Below, one piece after another: positions 1-11,300 of a stretch of DNA of 64,000 bases. This stretch comes from Vicia villosa (Eukaryota > Streptophyta > Magnoliopsida > Fabales > Fabaceae). The notes under the pieces are model-generated. The model made no database searches. It saw nothing but the letters and a program-made list of their open reading frames with translations, and was not told the DNA's origin. Within the stretch, counting starts at the first letter, position 1. Each line of letters opens with the position of its first letter. The stretch lies in contig NC_081185.1 in the NCBI RefSeq assembly GCF_029867415.1, forward strand, positions 118,399,987 through 118,463,986. Direction: 5' to 3'. A program made the translations under genes and the position numbers.

Positions 1-1210
1 TAAAACAAAACTAATTTTTTTGAATTTTTGGAATTGATTTGAAATTGATTTAAGTTAATTAAAACATAATTATGCAAATAATTATACAAGTAATTAAAAC
101 TTAAAGAGAAAATTATTCAAAATATGTACAAAATTAGTTTATAATATATAAACAATATTTAACACAAAAAACAATTTTTTTTTATGATTTTTTGATTGGT
201 TAGAATAATTAAAAGCAAATATATAAGTATATACTAATTAATTATGCAAAATATTGAAATTTTGAGGAAAAATAAAATATTTTTATTTCATAAAATAGTA
301 TATTATTTTAGAAGTCTAAAAATATTTTTTGTGTATTTTTTGGATTTTTAAAACTATTTTTAATTAATTTAACAAAGAAATCAAAATAAAATAGAAAATA
401 AAATAGAAATAAAAGGATACTGATCCTGTGTGGAAATTTATGAGGGAGTATGGTGTGCACGCGTGATCTGGAGCGTTGGATGAGTCATAAATGAGATCAG
501 ATGGTCCAGATGGTGAGGGAACATCACTTATGACACGCCTGCAAAACACTGAAACCAAGGGTTATATTTAAAAAAACGCGCGCGTCAGAACCAATAGGGA
601 GGTGACACGTCTTCGTCTTCAACCTTCAGACAAGACTTTTAATAGCGCTTTCTTACCAAAAGCGCTGTAATTGGTTACTTACTAAACCTGCAAAATAGCG
701 AATAGGGTCAAACGTACACATAAACTTGGCGCGACCTATCAGTTCAATTCGTTTGGTCCATGCGAATTCAATGGTACTAATTAGAACCTCTAATTTTGCC
801 TAATTTGGAAAGCCCTAATTTTGAAGCTATGAACCCTAAAATGGTGATTTCGTTTGTACATGTCCAAACTTCAATTAAGTTTCCAGAAATGATCTACACC
901 TCAAACCAAACTCAATAGTATGTCTACATCTTGTTAAACGTGTGTGAATAACCAGATACGAATTGATTTTAGTTTGAACAAATTTTGACCTGTGTAGCTC
1001 GATTCAGTGAGCTTCAAGGCTTGTAATTGATTGAGATAGCTTCAGTGATGTTCAAGGAACGTGTTTGAGTGTTTAGTTTGAATGGAAAGTGACTTAAACT
1101 TGGAATTCGAATTTCAAAATTCTTTGAATATTTTAAGAGATTACAAGTGTGTTACAAGCAAGAGTTTTGCTCTCAATTTCTGTCTCTATTGTTACTGAAG
1201 TGCTATAGCC

Positions 1211-1218
1211 TATTTATA
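1211..1218 (-). promoter_or_regulatory. TATA box of the antisense Ogre-like LTR
   Basis: TATAAATA on the minus strand, followed by GG and a short leader. The equivalent site in the sister LTR is TATAAAT at 23261-23267, about the same distance from the LTR start once the cassette is allowed for. It probably marks the U3/R region of the LTR; transcription would run leftwards out of the window. Confidence 0.6.
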
Positions 1219-2814
1219 AGCATTAGAGTGCTTAGAAACTAAGCCAAAAGCATTGATGAGTTTTTTTGGAATCTTGACTTTTTCAACATTGGTAGCTTTG
1301 TCTTTAAGCCACCATGGCTTGATTTTCTTCTTCTCCTCTGCTGTACTTTGCTTTGGGACAGAGTTGAATGAGTCTTGCTTGGAGGACAAGCTATTCTTTA
1401 TCCATTTCAATTTCTTTTTAATTTTAATCTTAAAATAAGATAAAATTATGCCAAAAATGGATAAAAAATGATGTGGGCTTAGCCTTGGTCGTGGGAGGCC
1501 CATAGTAACATGGAAATGATGTTTGAATGCTGAAAACTTGGCCCCTTTTGGAAAAAATGCAATTTTGAACAATGTTGGTTTCATGCATTTTCCCAAAATT
1601 TAGCCAACTTCAACAAGGTGTAAATCCCTCAATTTTTGTCATATGAAGGAGATCTTGCACTTTTTGGAAACCTCAAAGAGTCCTCTAACCAATGTCTTTG
1701 GTCTCATGTCAAAATGATTTTTGAAGCTCCTTGTGTGTCCTTTTGAAAAAAGTGTCTTTTTGTTGACTTTGAAAATGACCTGTAATGTCTTTGATCATAT
1801 TTTTCAAATGGTGAATCCAATGACCATGGGATCAATGGCATTTGAAAGATAATTGAATTTCCTTCAAAACAAGCTTTGGTTTGAATTTTTTGGATGAAGG
1901 ATGAGAGAGTTATGATCAGTCAAAGTTGAGTTGACTTTTCAGGCAAAAACCCTAATTTTGAATCTTAGGGTTTTGTTGATTTTTGATCTTTCCTTGATGA
2001 ATTATGATCATCCAATGATCAAATGATGAATCCTTTGACAAAATATGGACTTTGACAAAAAATTTCATTTTTGACTGTCTGTTGACTTTTTTGGTCAAAC
2101 GGGTCGTCTGTTGACTGTTTGAGCTGCTGACGGTGCGTCTGAGTGAATTGAAGTTTGAAAATTTGAATGATGGTACTTTGAGATATATGGATGTGTATGA
2201 AATCCATTTGAGCTCTCAAAAACTTGTTGCTCCTGTAAAAACAAGAAAAACCCTGATTAGGGACTGTTTGTGTAGGAGACAGTTAAGCGTACCTGATTTT
2301 TGTGCAGTGTTGAGTCTCTGCTAATCGCTTGATATTCAGAAGACTTCTAGAACAAAAATCTTGGAATTTTGAATTGTGAAAGATTGATTTGATTGATGGT
2401 ACAAAACACTGAGAATTGTACTGCCAGCAGTTTGGCTGTCGACTCACTGTTCAGGTATTGATGTAGCAGTTAGAGTGAAAAATCAACAGTCAAAGTTAAT
2501 TTTCTTTTTTGTTGTTTTTTTTTTGTTTTTGTTTGAAAAATGAAAGTTATTTACATGACTTGTTAGAAAAACACAGACATAATAAATAACTAATATTTAC
2601 GGTATGCGGGCAAAATTACCGATAATAACCCTGAAAATCATTTAATGCACAGAAATAGGAATATTTGACTGGCAGAAAACACACAAAATATTATCTTAGT
2701 AATTAAGCAATATTATGACAAATAGTACAACATTTAATACTGACAGTACAAATATCACATACTATATTGAACAGTGCGACGAATAAACGGTACATTTAAG
2801 AAATACGGCAAATT

Positions 2815-2982
2815 TTAAGAATGACGATTGATAACCCATGCTATGAATAATAACATGTAGATGATTGGGAGCATAACCATTGCAGGTCCACACTCCTCAG
2901 GACTATGCAGGCAGAAGAAAGTCATGATCACCGTAGCAATGGTGATGACTGTAAGGAACAGTGTCTCTATCCATTTTGCCAT
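2815..2982 (-). CDS. Predicted 55-aa protein with two membrane segments
   Basis: The ORF starts at ATG 2982 in the context AACAAGAATGGC and ends in TAA. The product begins MAKWIETLFLTVITIATVIM and shows two hydrophobic stretches, about residues 8-25 and 34-51, separated by a short polar turn containing Cys24, Cys31, two Glu and Pro. It ends NRHS. A TATA box lies about 95 nt upstream (3076-3083) with a pyrimidine-rich leader between, so the arrangement looks like a transcription unit and not a chance ORF. I do not recognise the family. It sits in the U3 of a retrotransposon LTR, read in the LTR's own sense direction. Expression and function are unproven; a small membrane peptide is the limit of what the sequence supports. 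Confidence 0.45.
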   Translation of the reverse strand: MAKWIETLFLTVITIATVIMTFFCLHSPEECGPAMVMLPIIYMLLFIAWVINRHS

Positions 2983-3075
2983 TCTTGTTAGGGAAGAAGA
3001 GAAAATAGATATGAGATAGGAATTTGAAAGATGAGTTGGAATTTGATGTGAGATTTTATGAAAGAAAATGAGAGG

Positions 3076-3083
3076 TATTTATA
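3076..3083 (-). promoter_or_regulatory. TATA box upstream of the 55-aa ORF
   Basis: TATAAATA followed by CC on the minus strand, 94 nt before the ATG at 2982. The intervening leader is rich in C and T and lacks upstream ATGs in good context, as expected for a plant core promoter and 5' UTR. Confidence 0.5.
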
Positions 3084-4849
3084 GAATGGAAAGAAGGAAA
3101 GAGACGTTGGGGAATGATGTGATTCCGTACAAAAGGAAAATTTGAGTGGAAGTAAGATTTGAAAGAAAGTGTATGATAGTGTTGGAAAAAGGAGAGATTT
3201 GATTTTTGAAAAAGAGATTTGAAAAGATTTTTGCAAATAATGGAATATAGTACAAAAATTAGTGGGAAACAAAAGATAATAATAATCTACTTGTTACCAG
3301 TACAGTCTGAGTTTCCTGATTCTGCGCCTGCAAAAAGATTTAACTCTGTACCAATTGTGTCAGTACCATTTATCTGTAATTAAATAAATAGCATGTGTGA
3401 AGTAATACACAGTATTTGGCGTTTGCGTAAGAATAAATTCAACTGCAAGCCAAATTACCGTATAAGAAAAAATTCTAAAAACTAAGTGTTTCATATGTTA
3501 GGATATTTGTTGAAATAATCCATAATTATATGAGACTCTTAATTTTCAGATTGGAGTTTTCTTGAAAAATATGTGGGCAAATTTTGGGGTATAACACATA
3601 CATTATGCATAAACGCTTGCGGAAAACAATTGAGTTGCTATTGAAAGTTTTCAATGAATATATATCTCATACTATATCCATCTACCAAATTCAAATTACA
3701 TTTAAATCCACATGCTAATTTGAAATCCACAATATTGGCCACATAACCTTAAACAACATATCCAAGATCTCAAACAAATACATCCGAATATCCAACAAAA
3801 CGTAGGAAATAGCAATATCCAAACATAAGCTTAAGTCTAAAGAAAACCCCCCAAGTGTTACATGACCAGAGCATATGACTCGCTATCTAATCCAATTAAC
3901 AAACTCAGGAGCTCCTCGGCTAAATCCTCAAACAAGCTACTACTCGTCGGGACCTGCACGTTACCAACAGAGGATAATATTCATACAGAAGGGTGAGAAT
4001 TCAAATTATTATAGAAAATATAATTATGGGAAATGCAACATAAACAAGTATACATTTTACAAATCATCACACTTCTCAATTAGGCAATTCACATATCACA
4101 TACCAATCATCACACCAAAACAAATCATATGTATACAAGGCAATCACATAGCACACAATGTGACTCGAAATGCAACAAATGTGAATCAATGCATGTGGTA
4201 CCATGTGAACCCAATGTTTCACCGCTATCCGATTCAATATCTAGACTCCAAGCCACACCTCCAATCCGGACAAGATCGAAGTCACTACGCCTATTTCCAA
4301 TTAAGGATCAACGTCTAATTTGTGAACCCAAAGTTTCACCACCTCTATTTCCAATCGAGGATCAAAGTCAACCATGTGAACCCCAGTTTCACCGCTTATA
4401 TTTCAAATCCAACCATGAATGCATGTGTAATTATCTCAACACATATGCAATTAAGATTATTCACACAAATCTTAACATACTGCATACCTCAATAATTCAC
4501 ACAATGAATTATCCACAAATTGTACAAGATTCACATAACAAAATAACAATTGTAACAAGGCATAACAATCATCATATATCCAATCACAAACATCATGAAT
4601 ATATCTGCACAAAGTATTCCAACAATTATTATTCATCACATACCAAAACATAATGCACATAAAACAATTACATGTTATTTCACATAATAACATCACAATT
4701 AATCAATCAAGTTCAAATCAATCCTATACCATCATATAAAACATCACAATAGCTTCCTAACGCTTCGAACGACGCATAAAACGGAGTTAAGGATCAAAAG
4801 TTATGGTCTTTACAAAATCTGTCAAAAATGGAAATCTGCAGGTCGACGC

Positions 4850-5045
4850 AAGGGATTCACAGGTCGACGCATAGATGTTTTCCACCCCTTTCGGGTTAGC
4901 TCAGGTCGACCCATGAGTCGAAGCAAAGGATTCTATAGGTCGATGCACAACATTCATATGTCGACGCATGCTGAAGGAAAATGGATTTTCTGCCATTTTG
5001 GGCTACTCAGGTCGACTCATGCTTCTGTGTAGGTCGACCTACACT
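4850..5045. repeat. Cluster of paired GTCGAC (SalI) palindromes
   Basis: AGGTCGACGCA, AGGTCGACCCA, AGGTCGACTCA and TAGGTCGACCTA type motifs recur here, several as pairs about 22-24 bp apart (4852/4876, 5010/5031), with degenerate members between them. The same paired arrangement occurs in the LTRs of the minus-strand sirevirus at 55445-55730 and 62416-62706. Confidence 0.7.
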
Positions 5046-5104
5046 GCGTAAAACTCATAAAATCACCATTTTTATTTCCCATTCCCCTCATACAACAACC
5101 ACTA

Positions 5105-6311
5105 TGTTAGAACAAGATTTGTTCTGATCAATTATCTTAGTTTTGATGATAACAATAATATGAATTTTGCTTAAGATAATATGGTACTCTAATCCAATGC
5201 AATTTCCTTTCAGGAAATATATAAAGAGTACGCATAATTCAGCGCTCAGAAGCTTTGTCTCAAAGGGTTCAGCATGCAACATCAGAACATGGTCTGGCAA
5301 GACATCAGAAGATGGTCGAAGCAGAATCAGAACATGGGTCTATGGAAGCATCAGAAGAACAAGAGAACAGAAGCACTGAAGTTCTGATGGTATCACGCTC
5401 AGAAGCACTTCAAGGTCAGAAGATCAGAAGATGCTATGCACCAAGCTGTTTGACTCTGATGATATTCAAACGTTGTATTCACAAACATCAGATCAGAAGA
5501 AAGTACAAGTGGCAAGCTACGCTGACTGACAAAAGGAACGTTAAAAGCTACTAAAGGCTACGTCAGTAGACACAGCGTGAACAAGGCTCGAGGTAGTTGA
5601 CAAAAGCGTATAACATTAAATGCGATGCTGTACGGAACACGCAAAGCATTAAATGCATTCAACGGTCATCTTCTCCAACGCCTATAAATATGAAGTTCTG
5701 ATGAGAAGCAAGGTTAACGATTCTGCACCAAAACAACTCATATTAAACTTGCTCAAACGCTGTTCAAATCTAAACTCAGAATCTTCATCTTCATCAAAGC
5801 TCACTACATTGCTGTTGTAATATATTAGTGAGATTAAGCTTAAACGATTAAGAGAAATATCACAGTTGTGATTATCGCTTTTAAGAAGCATTTGTAATAC
5901 TCTTAGATTGATTACATTAAGTTGTAAGGAACTAGAGTGATCGTGTGGATCAGAATACTCTAGGAAGTCTTAGAGGTTATCTAAGCAGGTTGTAACTAGA
6001 GTGATCGTGTGGATCAGTAGACTCTAGAAAAGTCTTAGAGGGTATCTAAGCAGTTGTTCCTGGAGTGATCAGTGTGTGATCAGAAGACTCTGGAAGACTT
6101 AGTTGCTGACTAAGTGGAGAACCATTGTAATCCGTGCGATTAGTGGATTAAATCCTCAGTTGAGGTAAATCATCTCTGCGGGGGTGGACTGGAGTAGTTT
6201 AGTTAACAACGAACCAGGATAAAAATAACTGTGCATTTTATTTTTATCTGTCAAGTTTTTAAAGCTACACTTATTCAAACCCCCCCTTTCTAAGTGTTTT
6301 TCTATCCTTCA
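5105..6311 (+). repeat. 5' LTR of sirevirus 1
   Basis: A 1,207-bp LTR from TGTTAGAACAAG to ...CTATCCTTCA. The TATA box is at 5683. Three imperfect tandem units of about 64 bp (from about 5930, 5993 and 6058) share the pattern CTAGAGTGATCGTGTGGATCAG...GTCTTAGAGG. Bases 5168-5291 are absent from the 3' LTR; elsewhere the copies match as far as I could compare by eye. Confidence 0.93.
5683..5690 (+). promoter_or_regulatory. TATA box in 5' LTR of sirevirus 1
   Basis: TATAAATA in the context CGCCTATAAATATGAAG. The same sequence is at 13969-13976 in the 3' LTR. Transcription of the element should start a few tens of bases downstream. Confidence 0.7.
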
Positions 6312-6313
6312 AT

Positions 6314-6331
6314 TGGCATCAGAGCGCCGGT
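6314..6331 (+). other. Primer-binding site of sirevirus 1
   Basis: TGGCATCAGAGCGCCGGT begins two bases after the LTR end. It resembles the TGGTATCAGAGC primer site, complementary to the 3' end of initiator tRNA-Met, used by most plant copia elements. Confidence 0.8.
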
Positions 6332-6397
6332 TCTAAGGTGCAAGCACTTAACCGTGTTTAGAAAAGATTCAGGAAGAGAAAAACGCTTCAGTAAAAG

Positions 6398-8317
6398 ATG
6401 GTTGATGAAAGTGAAAAGTCTACACCTACACCTGCATCTACATCTGGCTCTGCTGAGCAATACAACGGTAACAATGGTTATACTAGACCGCCGGTATTTG
6501 ATGGTGAAAACTTTGAATACTGGAAAGATAAACTGGAAAGTTACTTTCTTGGTCTAGATGGTGATCTATGGGATCTTCTGATGGATGGTTACAAACATCC
6601 AGTAAATGCCAGAGGCGTAAAGCTGACAAGGCAAGAAATGAATGATGATCAGAAGAAGCTTTTCAGGAATCATCATAAATGCATAACTGTTTTGCTGAAT
6701 GCTATCTCTCATGCTGAGTATGAGAAGATATCTAACAGGGAAACGGCCTATGACATATATGAGTCCTTGAAAATGACTCATGAAGGAAATGCTCAAGTCA
6801 AGGAGACTAAAGCTCTAGCTTTAATCCAGAAGTATGAAGCCTTCAAGATGGAGGATGATGAAGACATTGAAAAGATGTTTTCAAGATTTCAAACTCTTAC
6901 TGCTGGATTGAGAGTTCTTGACAAAGGATACACCAAGGCTGATCACGTGAAGAAGATTATCAGAAGCTTACCCAGAAGATGGGGTCCTATGGTGACTGCA
7001 TTCAAGATTGCAAAGAATCTGAATAAAGTTTCTCTGGAAGAGCTTATCAGTGCCTTGAGAAGTCATGAAATAGAGCTGGACGCAAATGAGCCTCAAAAGA
7101 AAGGTAAGTCTATTGCATTAAAATCCAATATCAAGAAATGCACTAACGCTTTTCAGGCTAGAGAAGAAGATCCTGAAGAATCAGAATCTGAAGAAGAAGA
7201 TGAACTGTCCCTGATCTCCAGAAGGCTAAATCAACTCTGGAAGACCAAGCAAAGGAAGTTCAGAGGCTTCAGAAGTTCAAAGAAATTTGAACGTGGAGAA
7301 TCTTCTGATGACAGAAGATTTGACAAGAAGAAAGTCATGTGCTATGAATGCAATGAGCCTGGACACTTCAAGAATGAATGTCCAAATCTTCAGAAGGAAA
7401 ATCCCAAGAAGAAATTTCATAAGAAGAAAAGTCTTATGGCAACCTGGGATGAGTCAGAAGATGATTCAGAAGATGAGCAGGCCAACTGTGCGCTGATGGC
7501 GACAAAAGATAACGGATCAGAATCTACATCAGAATCAGATTCTGAAGAGGTATTTTCTGAACTTACTAGAGATGAGTTAGTTTCCGGTCTAACTGAACTT
7601 CTGGAACTCAAGTCTCAGATTAGTCTCAAATACAAAAAGCTGAAAAAGCTATTTGAATTTGAAACAAAGAAGCTTGAGTTGGAAAATTCTGAATTAAAAG
7701 AAAAACTTTTAAAATTATCCAATAATGTTGGATCTCCTTCTGATTCAGAAAAATCCACTCCTAGTCTAAACCATATTCTGAAAGAATATGATTTAAGTTT
7801 CAGGAAGTTCTTATCTAGAAGTATTGGCAGAAGTCAGCTAGCTTCTATGATATATGCTGTGTCTGGAAACAAAAGAGTCGGCATTGGTTTTGAGGGTGAA
7901 ACCCCATACAAACTTGAACCTGTTGATGAAATGAAACTCACATACAAGCCATTGTATGATCAGTTCAAGTATGGCCACTCCCATGATATTAGGCACACTT
8001 CACATGCTCAAAGTTTTCACATAACACACACCAAAAAGCATGTGACACAACCTAGGAAATATCATGAAACTCACATTAAAAATTATCATGCTGTTCCTCC
8101 TATTGCTTACAATGTTAAACCCAAGTTCAATCAGAACTTGAGAAAATCTAACAAGAAAGGACCCAAGAAAATGTGGGTACCTAAGGATAAGATTATTCCT
8201 ATTGCAGATATCCTTGACTGCAAAAAGGACAAAGCACAACATGTCATGGTACCTGGACTCTGGATGCTCACGACACATGACAGGAAGAAGGTCTATGTTC
8301 CAAGACCTGGTGCTTAA
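6398..8317 (+). CDS. gag: Gag (nucleocapsid/capsid) of sirevirus 1
   Basis: An open 639-codon frame starting 67 nt after the primer site. The N-terminal third is the plant copia gag core (RPPVFDGENFEYWKDKLESY near residues 28-47). A CX2CX4HX4C zinc knuckle spans residues 315-328 (CYECNEPGHFKNEC) for RNA binding. Acidic Ser/Glu tracts and a coiled-coil-like Lys/Glu/Leu stretch follow, then a basic His-rich tail. The length is normal for sireviruses, whose gag is extended at the C-terminus. The last 59 codons or so overlap the open pol frame, which is +1 relative to gag; see the pol entry. Confidence 0.92.
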   Translation: MVDESEKSTPTPASTSGSAEQYNGNNGYTRPPVFDGENFEYWKDKLESYFLGLDGDLWDLLMDGYKHPVNARGVKLTRQEMNDDQKKLFRNHHKCITVLLNAISHAEYEKISNRETAYDIYESLKMTHEGNAQVKETKALALIQKYEAFKMEDDEDIEKMFSRFQTLTAGLRVLDKGYTKADHVKKIIRSLPRRWGPMVTAFKIAKNLNKVSLEELISALRSHEIELDANEPQKKGKSIALKSNIKKCTNAFQAREEDPEESESEEEDELSLISRRLNQLWKTKQRKFRGFRSSKKFERGESSDDRRFDKKKVMCYECNEPGHFKNECPNLQKENPKKKFHKKKSLMATWDESEDDSEDEQANCALMATKDNGSESTSESDSEEVFSELTRDELVSGLTELLELKSQISLKYKKLKKLFEFETKKLELENSELKEKLLKLSNNVGSPSDSEKSTPSLNHILKEYDLSFRKFLSRSIGRSQLASMIYAVSGNKRVGIGFEGETPYKLEPVDEMKLTYKPLYDQFKYGHSHDIRHTSHAQSFHITHTKKHVTQPRKYHETHIKNYHAVPPIAYNVKPKFNQNLRKSNKKGPKKMWVPKDKIIPIADILDCKKDKAQHVMVPGLWMLTTHDRKKVYVPRPGA

Positions 8318-11300
8318 GTCTGGAGGAGAAGTCAAGTTTGGAGGAGATCAGAAGGGCAAGATAATTGGCTCTGGAACTATAAAGTCTGGTAACTCTCCTT
8401 CCATTTCTAATGTACTTCTTGTAGAAGGATTAACACATAACCTCTTATCTATCAGTCAATTGAGTGACAATGGTTATGATATAATCTTTAATCAAGAGTC
8501 TTGCAAGGCTGTAAATCAGAAGGATGGCTCAATCCTATTTACAGGCAAGAGGAAGAACAACATTTATAAGACAGATCTGCAAGATCTTATGAGTCAGAAG
8601 GTGACTTGTCTTATGTCTGTTTCTGAAGAGCAGTGGGTCTGGCACAGAAGATTAGGTCATGCTAGTTTGAGAAAGATTTCCCAGATTAACAAACTGAATC
8701 TGGTCAGAGGACTCCCTAATCTGAAATTCAAATCAGATGCTCTTTGTGAAGCATGTCAGAAGGGCAAGTTCTCCAAACCTGCATTCAAGTCCAAGAATGT
8801 TGTTTCTACCTCAAGGCCATTAGAACTCTTGCACATTGATCTGTTTGGCCCAGTCAAAACAGCATCTGTCAGAGGAAAGAAATATGGATTAGTCATCGTA
8901 GATGATTATAGCCGCTGGACATGGGTAAAATTCTTGAAACACAAGGATGAGACTCATTCAGTGTTCTTTGATTTCTGCATTCAGATTCAATCTGAAAAAG
9001 AGTGTAAAATCATAAAGGTCAGAAGTGATCATGGTGGTGAATTTGAGAACAGATCCTTTGAAGAATTCTTCAAAGAAAATGGTATTGCCCATGATTTCTC
9101 TTGTCCTAGAACTCCACAGCAAAATGGGGTTGTAGAACGAAAGAATAGGACTCTGCAAGAAATGGCCAGAACCATGATCAATGAAACCAATATGGCTAAG
9201 CATTTCTGGGCAGAAGCAATAAACACTGCATACTATATTCAGAATAGAATCTCTATCAGACCTATTCTAAATAAGACTCCTTATGAATTGTGGAAGAATA
9301 GAAAGCCCAACATTTCATATTTCCATCCTTTTGGATGTGTATGCTTTATTCTGAACACTAAAGATCATCTTGGTAAGTTTGATTCCAAAGCACAAAAATG
9401 TTTCCTTCTTGGATATTCTGAACGCTCAAAAGGCTACAGAGTATACAATACTGAAACATTGATTGTAGAAGAATCAATCAATATCAGGTTTGATGATAAG
9501 CTTGGTTCTGAAAAACCAAAGCAGTTTGATAATTTTGCAGATTGTGATATTGATATATCAGAAGTTGTTGAGCCAAGAAGCAACGCATCAGAAGCAGAGC
9601 TTCTCAGAAGAAAAGAATCGGAAGATCAAGTATCAGCTTCTCTGGAGGATCTAAGCATTTCTGAAGAACCATCTGTCAGAAGATCATCCAGACTCATCTC
9701 TGGTCATTCAGAAGATGTCATTCTTGGAAAGAAGGATGATCCAATCAGAACAAGAGCATTCCTTAAGAACAATGCAGATTGTCAATTAGGTCTTGTATCT
9801 TTGATCGAGCCAACTTCTGTTGATCATGCTCTAGAAGATCCAGACTGGATAATTGCTATGCAAGAAGAATTGAATCAGTTTACAAGGAATGATGTTTGGG
9901 ATCTTGTTCCTAGACCAGATGGATTCAATATAATCGGCACAAAATGGGTCTTCAGAAACAAGCTCAGTGAGAAAGGTGAAGTGGTAAGGAACAAAGCCAG
10001 ACTGGTGGCTCAGGGTTATAGTCAGCAAGAAGGGATTGACTATACAGAAACCTTTGCACCGGTGGCCAGGTTAGAATCTATTCGTCTATTAATTTCTTTT
10101 GCCACTCAACATAACATCACTCTCTATCAAATGGATGTTAAGAGTGCCTTCTTAAATGGTTATATAGATGAAGAAGTTTATGTCCATCAACCTCCTGGTT
10201 TTGAAGACTCTATGTCTCCTAATCATGTTTTTAAATTAAAGAAATCGTTATATGGATTGAAACAAGCTCCCAGAGCTTGGTATGAACGCTTAAGTTCTTT
10301 CCTTCTGGATAATGGTTTCACTAGAGGAAAAGTGGACACTACTCTCTTTTGTAAAACCTTTAAAAGGGATATTTTAATTTGTCAAATATATGTAGATGAT
10401 ATTATTTTTGGAACATCTAATGCTACACTTGGAAAGGAGTTTGCTGAGTCTATGCAGGCTGAGTTTGAAATGAGCATGATGGGAGAACTCAAGTATTTCC
10501 TCGGAATACAAATAAATCAAACATCAGAAGGAACGTATGTTCACCAAACCAAGTATGTGAAGGAACTTCTGAAGAAGTTTAATCTTCTAGACTGCAAAGA
10601 AGCCAAAACTCCTATGCATCCAACATGCATCCTAGGTAAGGATGAGGTAAGTAAGAAGGTAGATCAGAAGTTATACAGAGGTATGATTGGATCTCTTCTA
10701 TATTTGACTGCTTCTAGACCTGACATTCTGTTCAGTGTTTGTTTGTGTGCTAGATTCCAATCAGATCCTAGAGAATCTCATTTAACTGCTGTTAAGAGAA
10801 TTCTAAGGTATCTGAAAGGTACTACTAATGTTGGCTTAGTTTACAGAAAATCTAAAGAATACAACTTAGTAGGATTCTGCGATGCTGATTATGCTGGAGA
10901 CAGAATTGAAAGAAAAAGTACTTCAGGAAGTTGCCAATTTCTTGGAAGTCATTTGATCTCCTGGTACAGCAAGAAGCAAGCAACTATTGCTCTATCAACA
11001 ACAGAAGCAGAATATGTCGCTGCTGCTGGGTGTAGTACACAGATGCTCTGGATGAAGAGTCAGCTAGAAGATTATCAGATATTTGAGAGTAACATTCCTA
11101 TATTCTGTGATAATACTTCTGCTATATGTTTATCTAAGAATCCTATTCTTCATTCAAAAGCTAAACATATTGAGATTAAACATCATTTCATAAGGGACTA
11201 TGTTCAGAAGGGTGTTATATCTTTAAACTTTGTTGATACAGACCATCAATGGGCTGATATCTTTACAAAACCCCTGGCTGAAGATAGGTTTAAGTTCATT

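Larger units (their letters stand above)
2602..3293 (-). other. ORF-bearing cassette present in only one of two sister LTRs
   Basis: The flanking LTR sequence (ending ...AATATTTAC on the left and restarting TTGTTACCAGTACAG on the right) is contiguous, apart from one base, in the solo LTR near 24660. This block is therefore an insertion here or a deletion there; both edges end in TAC, which would fit a microhomology deletion in the other copy. Read on the minus strand, the block holds a TATA box, a C/T-rich leader of about 90 nt, a good plant start context and a 55-codon ORF. No terminal inverted repeats or clean target duplication were seen. Origin unknown. Confidence 0.6.
1..3596 (-). repeat. 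Ogre-like Ty3/gypsy LTR, antisense, left end outside the window
   Basis: Read on the minus strand, the copy begins at 3596 with TGTTATACCCCAAAATTTGC, the terminus type of long legume Ogre-like LTRs. It aligns over nearly its whole length with the complete solo LTR at 20950-24972, with position 1 matching about 22000. About 1 kb (U5 side) therefore lies outside the window. Beyond 3596 there is no purine tract on the minus strand, so this is a 5' LTR or a solo LTR, not a 3' LTR. It differs from the other copy by an extra block of about 0.69 kb at 2602-3293. The short ORFs scattered through it have no recognisable similarity. Family placement rests on termini and on the U5 of the sister copy. 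Confidence 0.8.

Noticed and set aside
2133..2324. 63-codon frame conserved between 2133-2324 and 24192-24383
   Set aside because: Conservation reflects the shared young LTR family. The frame runs antisense to the LTR and has no recognisable domain.
3875..4653. Two overlapping plus-strand frames of 147 and 174 codons
   Set aside because: They lie inside an antisense LTR remnant, show no domain and have low-complexity His/Asn/Ile composition typical of AT-rich DNA.
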